A DNA stretch of 64,000 nucleotides from Streptomyces sp. Go-475 (GTDB taxonomy: Bacteria; Actinomycetota; Actinomycetes; Streptomycetales; Streptomycetaceae). Below are positions 8,625-16,225 of this stretch, piece by piece (within the stretch, counting starts at the first letter, position 1; the number at the start of each line of letters is the position of its first letter). The notes under the pieces were generated by a model. The model worked only from the letters and a program-made list of their open reading frames with translations. It was not told where the DNA came from and ran no database searches. The stretch is from NCBI RefSeq assembly GCF_003330845.1, contig NZ_CP026121.1, positions 6,057,501-6,121,500 on the forward strand, in the 5' to 3' direction. The position numbers and the translations under genes were made by a program.

Positions 8625-9776
8625 GTGATCTGCAGCGCCCCCCGGGGAGCCGCGGCCGAGGGGCCGCGGGGCGGGCCGGCCGGTGAGTCCGTCGTGGTGA
8701 TCGTCGACGGCTACGGCACGGCACGCCACCTGCCCGCCCTGTTCGACGAGCGCGGCCACGCCTGCGTGCACGTGCGCAGCGGCCAGGAGGTTCCGGAGCA
8801 CCTCCTGGCCCGCTTCCGTCCGGAGGCCTACCGCGAGCTGATCGTGGGGGACGGGACCCTGGGCCGGATCCTTCCCGCCGTCGCCGCTCACCGGCCCGTG
8901 GCGCTGGTGGCCGGGAGCCCCGGCGCCGCCGGCGTCGCCGACGCCCTGGCGCAGGCGCTCCGCCTGCGCGGCAACGACACCCGGCTCGGTGACGTCCGCC
9001 GGGACCGCTACCGGATGGCGGACGCGCTGCGGACCGCCGGGCTGCGCACGCCGCGTCAACTCCTGGTCAGCGACCTCGCCGGGCTGCTCGCCTGGTACGC
9101 CGGGGTGGGTGGCCGGGTGACCCTGGAGAGCCTCGGGGGGACCGGTTGCGTCCCCGCCCGGCGCATCCCGTGCGCGACCGAACACGACCTCGTCGCGGCG
9201 TTCCGCGGCCTCGTCGGCGCGGCGCCCGAGCCGGCCGGGCCGGCCGCGGCCCTGCTGGCCCGGGAGTGTCCGCCGCGCGGCAGGTACCACGTGAACACCG
9301 TCAGCCTCGACGGCACGCACCACGTGTGCGACATCTGGCAGGTGCGGCCGCCGGACCGGGACGCGGCCCCGGGGCTGTCCCGAGGCGTCCTGCTGTCCCG
9401 GCGCGGACCGGAGCAGGACGCGCTGGTCCTGCACACGCTGGCCGCCCTCGACATCCTCGGCCTGCGCCACGGACCGGCCCACACCGAGCTGGCGCTCACC
9501 CCCGAGGGGCCGTGCGTGCTGACGGTCGGGGCCCACCTGTCGGGCGGGGACCTGCCCCTGCTGGTGGCGGGGGCCGTCGGCAGCGGCCAGCTGGAGTGGA
9601 CCGTGGACGCCTCCGTGGCACCCCAGCGCTTCTTCCGGCGGGCCGCCCGCGACTACCGGCGGACGCGTTCCGCGGCCTTCGTCCGCGCGGACGAAGGCCC
9701 CGCGCGCCCACCGGCGAGAATGTCGGGGTGCTCCAGCAACTCTTCAGTCCGTCCGTCCAGCACACGCTCGACCTGA
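8625..9776 (+). CDS. ATP-grasp-like protein with degraded active site
   Basis: A 383-aa protein from a GTG start with a GGAGG site 9 bp upstream. The family is recognisable from DVRRDRYRMADALRTAGLRTP, LLARECPPRGRYHVNTVSLDGTHHVCDIW and ILGLRHGPAHTELALTPEGP. Compared with active relatives, the usual Lys in the first ATP loop (VVKPL..) reads TLESLGGTG here, and the terminal Glu of E-V-G-A-R reads TVGAHLSGG. Catalysis may therefore be lost or changed. It closes the putative biosynthetic operon. Its 3' end overlaps the next gene by 49 bp; the last roughly 20 residues are Ser/Arg-rich and poorly protein-like, so the true end of function may be earlier. Confidence 0.65.
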   Translation: MICSAPRGAAAEGPRGGPAGESVVVIVDGYGTARHLPALFDERGHACVHVRSGQEVPEHLLARFRPEAYRELIVGDGTLGRILPAVAAHRPVALVAGSPGAAGVADALAQALRLRGNDTRLGDVRRDRYRMADALRTAGLRTPRQLLVSDLAGLLAWYAGVGGRVTLESLGGTGCVPARRIPCATEHDLVAAFRGLVGAAPEPAGPAAALLARECPPRGRYHVNTVSLDGTHHVCDIWQVRPPDRDAAPGLSRGVLLSRRGPEQDALVLHTLAALDILGLRHGPAHTELALTPEGPCVLTVGAHLSGGDLPLLVAGAVGSGQLEWTVDASVAPQRFFRRAARDYRRTRSAAFVRADEGPARPPARMSGCSSNSSVRPSSTRST

Positions 9777-10402
9777 TCGGCATCTTCGTCTTCGCGATCT
9801 CCGGTGCCCTGCTGGCGGTGCGCAAGAACTTCGACGTCTTCGGCATCGCCGTCCTCGCCGAGGTCACCGCGCTGGGCGGCGGGCTCTTCCGCGACCTGGT
9901 CATCGGGGCCGTGCCGCCCGCCGCCTTCACGGACCTGGGGTACTTCCTCACCCCGCTGCTCGCCACGCTCCTCGTCTTCTTCCTGCACCCGCAGGTGGAG
10001 CGCATCCAGGTCGCCGTGAACGTCTTCGACGCGGCCGGCCTCGGCCTGTTCTGCGTCGCCGGCACGATCAAGGCGTACGAGTACGGGCTCGGCCTGACCG
10101 CCTCCGCCGGCCTGGGGCTGACCACCGCGGTCGGCGGCGGTGTGCTGCGGGACGTCCTCGCCAACGAGGTGCCGTCCCTGCTGCGCTGGGACCGCGACCT
10201 GTACGCGGTCCCGGCGATCGTCGGCTCCGCCCTGGTCGCCCTGTGTCTCCGCTACGACGCCCTGAACCCGCTCACCAGCGCCCTCGCGGTGATCACCGCC
10301 TTCGTACTGCGCCTGCTCGCGATGCGGTACCACTGGCGAGCTCCGCGGGCGTGGCACCGGCGGTCGACGGTGAGCGAGGAGGAACAGCCCGTGCTGCCGT
10401 GA
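9728..10402 (+). CDS. Trimeric intracellular cation channel (TRIC/YadS) family membrane protein
   Basis: A 224-aa protein with about seven transmembrane helices in two similar halves. Each half carries a Gly-rich motif followed by RD: VTALGGGLFRDLVIG and TTAVGGGVLRDVLANEVP, typical of the UPF0126/YadS family. The family forms trimeric channels that pass monovalent cations. I chose the GTG at 9728 (VLQQLFSP...), which overlaps the preceding frame by 49 bp; this may mark the border from accessory to core genes. Its last 110 bp overlap the 3' end of the convergent esterase gene. Confidence 0.85.
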   Translation: MLQQLFSPSVQHTLDLIGIFVFAISGALLAVRKNFDVFGIAVLAEVTALGGGLFRDLVIGAVPPAAFTDLGYFLTPLLATLLVFFLHPQVERIQVAVNVFDAAGLGLFCVAGTIKAYEYGLGLTASAGLGLTTAVGGGVLRDVLANEVPSLLRWDRDLYAVPAIVGSALVALCLRYDALNPLTSALAVITAFVLRLLAMRYHWRAPRAWHRRSTVSEEEQPVLP

Positions 10403-11528
10403 CGGGACGGGCGCCCATCTCCTGCGTCAGCCACTCGAACGCGGGGACCACCTGCGGCCGCCACAGCGCCATGGTGTGCCCGCCCGCGCTCCTCGGGATG
10501 AACACCACGTGCACGGTCGTCGGCGCCTTCGCGGCCTGCTCCAGGGCGACGGCCGCCTCGTAGCCGTCGTGCGGCTGGCCGGAGAGGTAGAGCGCGATCC
10601 GCGGCGGGACGGCCGCCCTGCGCAGGAGGACGTAGGGGTTGTTCTCGGCCCGCAGGGCGGGGCTCTGCGCGGCCAGCGAGTCGCGTTCGCCGATCGGGTC
10701 GTTGTAGCCGGACAGGCTGACGGCGGCCCGGTAGCGGTCCGGGTGGGCGACGGCCAGCTTGGCCGCGCAGTGCGCCCCGGCCGAGTAGCCGGCCACCGCC
10801 CAGCCCCGCGGGGCGGGCTCCGCGCGGAAGTTGTCCGTCACCATCTTCGGCACGTCGACGCTCAGCCAGGTGTCGGCGTTGACCGTGCCCGGGATGTTGG
10901 CGCAGCCCGTGTCCACCCCGGCCAGCAGGTTCGTGCGGGGCGCGACGAGGATGAAGGGGGCGACGCGGCCGTCCCGCATCAGCGGTTCCAGCTGCTCGTG
11001 CGCGTGCAGCGAGCCGAACCAGGCCTTGGCCGAGCCGGGGTAGCCGGGCAGGAGTTCCACGACCGGGAACCTGTGGTGCCGGTAGGCCGGTTCGTGGTAC
11101 TGCGGCGGCAGCCAGACGTAGACCTCGGCGTTCACGCCCGACACCCGGCCCCTGAGCTGGGTGACCCGCACCCCGCCGGCCGCGCGCATCCCCGGCCCGG
11201 AAGCGGGCTGGAAGGTCTGGCGCACCTTGGGCAGCCGCTTGAGCGCGATCCCGCCGGTGCCGTCGGCGCCCAGATCGGCGGCCTGCTGCACGTGGTCACC
11301 GGTGCCGAGCAGGTCGGCCCAGTTGTCGTACAGGCTGTTGGCGTTGTTGACCAGGGTGAACACCAGGGCCACGGCCGTCCCTTGCGCGAACAGCAGCATC
11401 AGCGTCCGGGCTGCGGCACGCAGGACCCGGGGTCCGCGGACGCGTGACCAGAGGAACAGCGGCAGGACGAGGGCGACGACGGACAGCACGATCAGCGTGC
11501 AGAGGAACGGTGTCCCGGTGAGGCTCAT
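10293..11528 (-). CDS. Membrane-anchored esterase (FrmB/antigen-85-like alpha/beta hydrolase)
   Basis: A protein of about 411 aa when started at the ATG before SLTGTPFLCTLIVLSVV; an upstream GTG at 11579 is possible. Two N-terminal hydrophobic helices (VLSVVALVLPLFLW and TLMLLFAQGTAVALVFTLV) precede an extracellular hydrolase domain of the putative-esterase family. It shows VWLPPQY, VVELLPGYPG, the nucleophile elbow GYSAGAHCA, and a C-terminal GGHTMALW His. Relatives include S-formylglutathione hydrolase and mycolyltransferases. The C-terminal 40 residues are Ala/Arg-rich and lie over the convergent TRIC gene. Substrate unknown. Confidence 0.75.
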   Translation of the reverse strand: MSLTGTPFLCTLIVLSVVALVLPLFLWSRVRGPRVLRAAARTLMLLFAQGTAVALVFTLVNNANSLYDNWADLLGTGDHVQQAADLGADGTGGIALKRLPKVRQTFQPASGPGMRAAGGVRVTQLRGRVSGVNAEVYVWLPPQYHEPAYRHHRFPVVELLPGYPGSAKAWFGSLHAHEQLEPLMRDGRVAPFILVAPRTNLLAGVDTGCANIPGTVNADTWLSVDVPKMVTDNFRAEPAPRGWAVAGYSAGAHCAAKLAVAHPDRYRAAVSLSGYNDPIGERDSLAAQSPALRAENNPYVLLRRAAVPPRIALYLSGQPHDGYEAAVALEQAAKAPTTVHVVFIPRSAGGHTMALWRPQVVPAFEWLTQEMGARPVTAARAVPPRSPSTAGATPAELASGTASRAGAVRRR

Positions 11529-11633
11529 GCCCCTACAGAGGGAGGAACGAGCCAGAGGGTTTACGGACGAGTCGGACACTTACCAAGAAGTTGCCGGTGT
11601 CTCACCAAGGTATGACTCCGGCAGATCGGAGAA

Positions 11634-11663
11634 AGCTACCGCTTAGTAGCTAGTTCTTGTACT
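11634..11663 (+). promoter_or_regulatory. Operator-like inverted repeat and -10 box before the thioesterase gene
   Basis: AGCTAC-N6-GTAGCT (11634-11651) is a perfect 6-bp inverted repeat in the divergent intergenic region. A TGTACT hexamer (11658-11663) ends 8 bp before the ATG, which would give a leaderless transcript. The repeat covers the expected -35 to spacer region, a place where a repressor could act. No matching regulator is adjacent. Confidence 0.35.
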
Positions 11664-11671
11664 GTTCAGCC

Positions 11672-12532
11672 ATGCCTGAAGCAGCCTCCGCCCCGGCCGT
11701 CCGGGCCACGATCGGCGACAGCGAGTTCGACCGCGACACCGCGCTCACCCGCCGCGCGCCCGGCGTCTACGACATCGACCTCTCCGCAGGCTGGACGATC
11801 ATCAGCGCCGTCAACGGCGGCTACCTGCTGGCCGTCCTCGGCCGAGCGCTCGCGGACGCCCTGCCGCACGCCGACCCCTTCACCATCTCGGCGCACTACC
11901 TCACCGCGTCCCAGCCCGGCCCGGCGGTCGTCCGCACGGACGTCGTCCGCACCGGCCGCACCCTGTCGACCGGCCAGGCCTCCCTGTTCCAGTACGACGA
12001 CGAGGGCCGCGAGGTCGAACGCATCCGCGTCCTCGCCTCCTACGGCGACCTGGACGCCCTGCCCGACGACGTCCGCACGACCGCCCGGCCGCCCGCGATC
12101 CCGCCGATCGAGCACTGCTTCGGCCCCGAGGACGGGCCGGCTCCGGTCGACGGCAGCTCGGCCATCGCCGACCGGCTGATGCTCAAGCTCGACCCGTCGA
12201 CGCTGGGCTGGGCCCTCGGGCAGCCCTCCGGCAAGGGCGAGATGCGGGCCTGGTTCGGCCTCAAGGACGGCCGCGACCCCGACCCGCTCTCCCTGCTGCT
12301 GGCGGTCGACGCCCTGCCGCCCACCGCCTTCGAACTCGGGCTGACGGGCTGGGTGCCCACCGTCGAGCTGACCGTGCACGTCCGCTGCCGCCCGGCGCCG
12401 GGCCCGCTGCGCGTGTCGATCACCACCCGCAACCTCGCCGGCGGCTTCCTGGAGGAGGACGCCGAGGTGTGGGACGGCGCGGACCGGCTGGTGGCGCAGT
12501 CCCGGCAGCTGGCGCGGGTCCGGCTGGGCTGA
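11672..12532 (+). CDS. TesB-like acyl-CoA thioesterase family protein
   Basis: A 286-aa protein with two hotdog-like halves: FDRDTALTRRAPGVYDIDLSAGWTI...NGGYLLAVLGRAL, and a second half around MRAWFGLKDG...LLAVDALPPTAF. Proteins of this thioesterase family (TesB-like, double hotdog) hydrolyse acyl-CoA esters. I chose the ATG at 11672 (MPEAASAP) rather than the in-frame ATG at 11657, because a -10-like TGTACT sits just upstream of it. It is divergent from the esterase and monocistronic. The acyl chain preferred is not known. Confidence 0.75.
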   Translation: MPEAASAPAVRATIGDSEFDRDTALTRRAPGVYDIDLSAGWTIISAVNGGYLLAVLGRALADALPHADPFTISAHYLTASQPGPAVVRTDVVRTGRTLSTGQASLFQYDDEGREVERIRVLASYGDLDALPDDVRTTARPPAIPPIEHCFGPEDGPAPVDGSSAIADRLMLKLDPSTLGWALGQPSGKGEMRAWFGLKDGRDPDPLSLLLAVDALPPTAFELGLTGWVPTVELTVHVRCRPAPGPLRVSITTRNLAGGFLEEDAEVWDGADRLVAQSRQLARVRLG

Positions 12533-12641
12533 ACTCTGCCCGCCTGACAGGTCGGTCACAGGGCGGTCCGAGGAGAGTCCTGAGCGGCGTTGGTTGAGTG
12601 CCTGCCTCAGAACCTCCTCATCTTCCCTGGAGTGGTTTCTC

Positions 12642-13043
12642 ATGAAGCGAGCGCGTCTCCTCCCGGCCGTGGCCCTGCTGGCGCTGTCGCCCCTGGCCCT
12701 GGTGGCCTGCGGCTCGGGTGACTCCTCGTCGTCCTCGGGCAGCGGGGGCGGGTCCGGGGGGCGGCAGGCCTGCCGGGCACCGTCGGGGAGGCCGAGCGGT
12801 GCGCCGTCCGGGACTCCGTCGGGCGTGCCTTCCGGTGTGCCGTCGGGCGCTCCGTCCGTGGCTCCCTCGGGTGCGCCCTCCGGTGTGCCGTCGGGGGCCG
12901 CTTCCGGGGGTGCCAAGCCCACGGGCACGCCGGCCGGGATGCCCTCGGGCATGCCCGGCGGTGGGCAGGGCGGCGGTCCCGGCGGTGGCCAGCGCGGCGG
13001 CTGCGGCGCTCCGGGCGGGGGCGGCCAGGGCCAGGCGAACTGA
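12642..13043 (+). CDS. Small lipoprotein with tetrapeptide xPSG repeats
   Basis: A 133-aa protein with a clear lipoprotein signal: MKRARLLPAVALLALSPLALVAC, lipobox LVAC with acylated Cys at about residue 23. The rest is low complexity: a Ser/Gly linker, about ten period-4 units of the PSG-x type (x = A, T, V, R), then a Gly/Gln-rich end containing an isolated CG dipeptide. There is no enzymatic domain. It is probably a cell-envelope spacer or cell-wall-interacting lipoprotein. The start is supported by TGGAGTGG upstream. The similar 12-bp DNA units make its length prone to slippage. Confidence 0.7.
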   Translation: MKRARLLPAVALLALSPLALVACGSGDSSSSSGSGGGSGGRQACRAPSGRPSGAPSGTPSGVPSGVPSGAPSVAPSGAPSGVPSGAASGGAKPTGTPAGMPSGMPGGGQGGGPGGGQRGGCGAPGGGGQGQAN

Positions 13044-13097
13044 GCGCGAAGAAGGAAAGAGTCCCCCGGGGTGCCCCGGGGTGCCCCGGGGGGCACC

Positions 13098-13140
13098 GCA
13101 GGGGCGGCGCGCTCGGAAGCGGCGGGCGCGCCGCCCCTGC
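13098..13140. terminator. 15-bp-stem bidirectional terminator hairpin
   Basis: Arms 13098-13112 and 13126-13140 are perfectly complementary (15 bp, GC-rich) with a 13-nt loop. The hairpin lies between the convergent lipoprotein and TetR genes. Just before it (13064-13093) a 10-bp unit, GGGGTGCCCC-like, is repeated about three times. Confidence 0.7.
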
Positions 13141-13207
13141 GCGTCGTCGGGCGCGGCTCGGTCCAGGTGTCCAGGTCGGGCACGGCTCGGTCGGCGCGGG
13201 GCGCGGC

Positions 13208-13846
13208 TCAATCCAGCCAGTGGTGGCGGCCGAGGCCGATCAGCCGCATCTGGCGGGTCGCCACCCGGGCGACCTCCCGCTTCCGCTCCTCTCGCCCCTT
13301 CTCCGGCCCCTCCAGCGCCTCCAGGAAGAGCGACGCCGTGATGAGCATCTGGTCCACGTAGAGGTGGGCGAGCATCAGCAGGTCGTCCTCGGTCCATCCC
13401 TCGGACTCCGGGTCCTTGGCCAGCTCGTCCTTGACCTCCCGGGCGAACCGGGACAGCTGGTCCCGTATGGCCTCCCGTACCGGCTGGACCCCGCCATGCC
13501 GCTCCCGGGCGATGAACCGGACGTGGGCGGGGTACCCGTCGACGTGACGGGCGATCAACTCGATGGCACGCGTGATGCGTTCCTCCTGGTCGCCCGTGTC
13601 GGACACCGTCGTCCGGATCATCGGGTGCAGGCTGCCCAGCGCCTCCTCGACCAGGGCCACGCCCAGATCCGCCGTGGAGCGGAAGTGCCGGTAGAAGGCG
13701 GTCGGGGCGACCCCGACGGCGCGGGTGACCTCGCGCAGCCCGAGGCTGCTCAGGCTCTGCTCCTCCAGCAGTCCGAGGGCCGCGTCCAGGAGTGCCTGCC
13801 GGGTCTTCTGCTTCTGGGCCTGCCGGATGCCGAGAGTGTGACTCAT
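13208..13846 (-). CDS. TetR family transcriptional regulator
   Basis: A 212-aa protein with an N-terminal TetR helix-turn-helix: KTRQALLDAALGLLEEQSLSSLGLREVTRAVGVAPTAFYRHF (residues about 15-55). The helical ligand-binding domain holds FIARERHGGVQPVREAI and ends in a basic tail. It faces two small membrane-protein genes across an intergenic region with two near-identical palindromes, one directly upstream of its own start. This suggests autoregulation and control of the divergent genes. The ligand is unknown. Confidence 0.9.
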   Translation of the reverse strand: MSHTLGIRQAQKQKTRQALLDAALGLLEEQSLSSLGLREVTRAVGVAPTAFYRHFRSTADLGVALVEEALGSLHPMIRTTVSDTGDQEERITRAIELIARHVDGYPAHVRFIARERHGGVQPVREAIRDQLSRFAREVKDELAKDPESEGWTEDDLLMLAHLYVDQMLITASLFLEALEGPEKGREERKREVARVATRQMRLIGLGRHHWLD

Positions 13847-13852
13847 ACCATG

Positions 13853-13939
13853 CAGTTAACAACTGTTCTCTGGAATTGGAAAGTCATGGAAGCCGGTAGA
13901 CTGGGAAGTCAGTGAACAACTGTAACCACAATCGTTCAC
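13853..13939. promoter_or_regulatory. Twin operator palindromes for the divergent TetR gene
   Basis: CAGTTAACAACTG at 13853-13865 is a perfect 5-3-5 palindrome. CAGTGAACAACTG at 13910-13922 differs at one base. Their centres are 57 bp apart. GTGAAC (13912-13917) is also mirrored by GTTCAC (13934-13939). The first copy abuts the TetR start codon and the second lies about 40 bp before the small membrane-protein gene, as expected for a TetR-type repressor controlling both directions. Confidence 0.6.
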
Positions 13940-13961
13940 CGAATCCTGGGGGCTGTTTCCC

Positions 13962-14126
13962 ATGCTGTTCATCGTCGCCGCACTCCTGCTGCTCGGCGTG
14001 GTCCTGGGCACCGTCGCCCACGCGCCGCTCACCTTCTCCCTCGCCGCCGGCGTCGTCATCGCCGCCTGGCTGGGCATCTTCGCGATCCGCGAGCGCAACC
14101 GCCGGCGCCACACGCAGGCGCACTGA
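13962..14126 (+). CDS. 54-aa two-helix membrane protein
   Basis: A short gene starting MLFIVAALLLLGVVLGTVAH, then a second hydrophobic helix (FSLAAGVVIAAWLGIFAI) and a basic tail RERNRRRHTQAH. G/C is strongly favoured at third positions, supporting coding. The proposed operator (13910-13939) lies just upstream, so it is the likely first target of the neighbouring TetR regulator. Function unknown; the pairing with a second small membrane protein suggests one transcription unit. Confidence 0.6.
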   Translation: MLFIVAALLLLGVVLGTVAHAPLTFSLAAGVVIAAWLGIFAIRERNRRRHTQAH

Positions 14127-14163
14127 CCACCCACCTCCGACCCGACACCGGGAGTCGATCACC

Positions 14164-14430
14164 ATGCAGCTCACCGCTCCGGCCTCGCGCCACACCGGTA
14201 TCCGCGACACCGACGGCATGGCCGTCGCGTCCTTCATCCTCGGCCTGCTCGGTCTGCTGGTTCTCAACGTCTTCCTCGGCCCGATCGCCATCGTGCTGGC
14301 GAGCGTGGCCCTGTGGCGCGGCACCAACCGCCGCGGCCGCGCGCTCCTGGGCCTGGGCCTGGGCGTCGCCGACCTGCTGGTCCTGGTGGCCTTCATGGAG
14401 GTCGACAGCACGGTCTCGTGGAGCTTCTGA
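14164..14430 (+). CDS. DUF4190-like small membrane protein
   Basis: An 88-aa protein with a short polar N-terminus and two transmembrane helices. The pattern GMAVASFILGLLGLLVLN...GPIAIVLASVALWRG is typical of DUF4190-type proteins, followed by GRALLGLGLGVADLLVLVA. CGGGAG serves as ribosome binding site. It lies 37 bp after the 54-aa membrane gene in the same direction and is probably co-transcribed under the TetR regulator. Molecular role unknown. Confidence 0.7.
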   Translation: MQLTAPASRHTGIRDTDGMAVASFILGLLGLLVLNVFLGPIAIVLASVALWRGTNRRGRALLGLGLGVADLLVLVAFMEVDSTVSWSF

Positions 14431-14553
14431 GCCGCCGTCGGACCACCTGAGACCGACCCGCAGCGCCGGGCCCGGGGACGACGGGCCGCCGCCGCGCGGG
14501 ACAGCGTTCCACCTTCGGCCGGGCTTGATCTGAGGCCGCGAGAAGGGGAGCCG

Positions 14554-14559
14554 TAGAAT
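14554..14559 (+). promoter_or_regulatory. -10 box TAGAAT for the cysteine desulfurase gene
   Basis: TAGAAT lies 10 bp before the ATG with no ribosome binding site between them; CTGAGG at 14530-14535 is a possible -35 with an 18-bp spacer. A leaderless or nearly leaderless mRNA is expected. Confidence 0.45.
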
Positions 14560-14569
14560 CGGGCTCACC

Positions 14570-15739
14570 ATGGCTTACCTCGACCACGCCGCGACCACCC
14601 CGATGCTCCCGGAGGCGGCAGAGGCGCTCACCGCCCACCTGGGTGCCACCGGCAACGCCTCCTCCCTCCACGCATCCGGCAGGCAGGCCCGCCGCACCGT
14701 CGAGGAGGCCCGCGAGACCCTCGCCGACGCCCTCGGCGCCCGCCCCAGCGAGGTCGTCTTCACCTCGGGCGGCACGGAGGCCGACAACCTCGCCGTCAAG
14801 GGCCTCTACTGGTCACGCCGCGACGCCGACCCGGCCCGCACCCGTGTCCTCGCCAGCCCCGTCGAGCACCACGCGGTCCTCGACGCCGTGCACTGGCTCG
14901 GCGAACACGAGGGCGCCACCATCGAGTACCTGCCGGTCGACGCCCACGGCCGCGTCCACCCGGACGCCCTGCGCGAGGCGATCGCCCGCAACCCCGACGA
15001 CGTGGCCCTCGCCACCGTCATGTGGGCCAACAACGAGATCGGGACGATCCTGCCGGTCCGCGAACTGGCCGACGCCGCCGCGGAGTTCGACGTCCCGCTG
15101 CACTCGGACGCGGTCCAGGCCTTCGGCCAGATCCCCGTGGACTTCGCCGCCTCCGGCCTCGCCGCGATGACCGTCTCCGGCCACAAGATCGGCGGCCCCT
15201 ACGGCATCGGCGCGCTGATCCTCGGCCGCGAGCACGCCCCCGTGCCCGTGCTGCACGGCGGTGGCCAGGAGCGGCATGTGCGCTCCGGCACTCTCGACGT
15301 CCCCGCCATCGCCGCCTTCGCCGTCGCCGGGCGGCTGGCCGCCGAGCAGCGCGAGTGGTTCGCCCGCGAGATCGGCGCCCTGCGCGACAGCCTGATCACC
15401 GCCGTCCGCTCGGCCGTCCCCGACGCGATCCTCGGCGGCGACCCCGATCCGGCCGGTCGCCTCCCGGCCAACGCGCACTTCACGTTCCCCGGCTGCGAGG
15501 GCGACTCGCTGCTGCTCCTGCTCGACGCCCAGGGCATCGAGTGCTCCACCGGCTCCGCCTGCACCGCCGGCGTCGCCCAGCCCAGCCACGTCCTCCTCGC
15601 CACCGGCACCGACCCCGACCTGGCCCGCGGCACCCTCCGCTTCTCCCTCGGCCACACCTCCACCGAAGCCGACGTCGAGGCCCTGGCGAAGGCCATCGGC
15701 CCGGCGGTGGAACGGGCCCGGGCGGCTGGGCTGACGTAA
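14570..15739 (+). CDS. Cysteine desulfurase (IscS/NifS type)
   Basis: A 389-aa PLP enzyme that removes sulfur from cysteine as a protein-bound persulfide. Seen: [10 protein letters not shown] at the N-terminus, [29 protein letters not shown], the PLP Lys206 in [10 protein letters not shown], and the active-site Cys331 in STGSACTAG on a short loop, typical of IscS-like enzymes. About 1.2 kb downstream lies mnmA, which needs this sulfur for 2-thiouridine in tRNA, so the pair probably works together. No iron-sulfur assembly genes are nearby. Confidence 0.93.
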   Translation: MAYLDHAATTPMLPEAAEALTAHLGATGNASSLHASGRQARRTVEEARETLADALGARPSEVVFTSGGTEADNLAVKGLYWSRRDADPARTRVLASPVEHHAVLDAVHWLGEHEGATIEYLPVDAHGRVHPDALREAIARNPDDVALATVMWANNEIGTILPVRELADAAAEFDVPLHSDAVQAFGQIPVDFAASGLAAMTVSGHKIGGPYGIGALILGREHAPVPVLHGGGQERHVRSGTLDVPAIAAFAVAGRLAAEQREWFAREIGALRDSLITAVRSAVPDAILGGDPDPAGRLPANAHFTFPGCEGDSLLLLLDAQGIECSTGSACTAGVAQPSHVLLATGTDPDLARGTLRFSLGHTSTEADVEALAKAIGPAVERARAAGLT

Positions 15740-15782
15740 CGCCCGGCGCGGACGAGGGGCGCGTGGTCTTCGGCGCGCGCCC

Positions 15783-15811
15783 TTGCCGCGGGCCGCGCCC
15801 GGGCGGACACT
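15783..15811 (+). promoter_or_regulatory. Leaderless promoter for the DUF1304-like gene
   Basis: TTGCCG (15783-15788), 17-bp spacer, GACACT (15806-15811), then 6 bp to the GTG start. The spacing fits an SigA/HrdB-type promoter starting transcription at or next to the start codon. Confidence 0.45.
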
Positions 15812-15817
15812 CCGGAC

Positions 15818-16192
15818 GTGAACGTCGTCACCCAGGCCTTCGCTCTCCTCGCCGCCCTGATCCACCTCGTGGTGGGCGTTCTGGAGCGCTTCTTCTACCA
15901 CCGCCCCGCGGTCCGGCTCTTCCTCACCACGTCCACGGCGGACGCGCCCGAGGTGACGCTGTGGCGGTCCGGGGTGGCCGTCTACAACGTCCTGCTCGGG
16001 CTCGGGCTCCTGGCCGGGGTCGTGGCCCTGCACACCGGGGACGAGACCGCCGGGCGCGCCCTGGTCCTCTACCTCTGCGGCTTCCTGGTGGTGTCCGCCG
16101 TCGTGTTCGCCGTGTCCTTCCCGCGGCTGTGGCGCGGGGCGCTCGGCCAGGGGCTGGCACCCGCCGTCGCGCTCCTCGCCGCCCTGTTCTGA
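15818..16192 (+). CDS. DUF1304-like four-helix membrane protein
   Basis: A 124-aa protein with a GTG start and four predicted transmembrane helices: VVTQAFALLAALIHLVVGVLE, VAVYNVLLGLGLLAGVVAL, LVLYLCGFLVVSAVVFAVSF and LAPAVALLAALF. The early His-Glu and the YN in the second helix are typical of DUF1304 proteins, whose function is unknown. It is a single gene facing the convergent amidase gene. Confidence 0.75.
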   Translation: MNVVTQAFALLAALIHLVVGVLERFFYHRPAVRLFLTTSTADAPEVTLWRSGVAVYNVLLGLGLLAGVVALHTGDETAGRALVLYLCGFLVVSAVVFAVSFPRLWRGALGQGLAPAVALLAALF

Positions 16193-16225
16193 CGCCGCTG
16201 TTCCGACGCCGCCCGGTCAGCCCGG

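Noticed and set aside
10293..10402. Frameshift at the 3' end of the esterase or TRIC gene because they overlap by 110 bp
   Set aside because: Both frames are open, convergent overlaps occur in Streptomyces, and both C-terminal tails are disordered-looking. No shift is needed.
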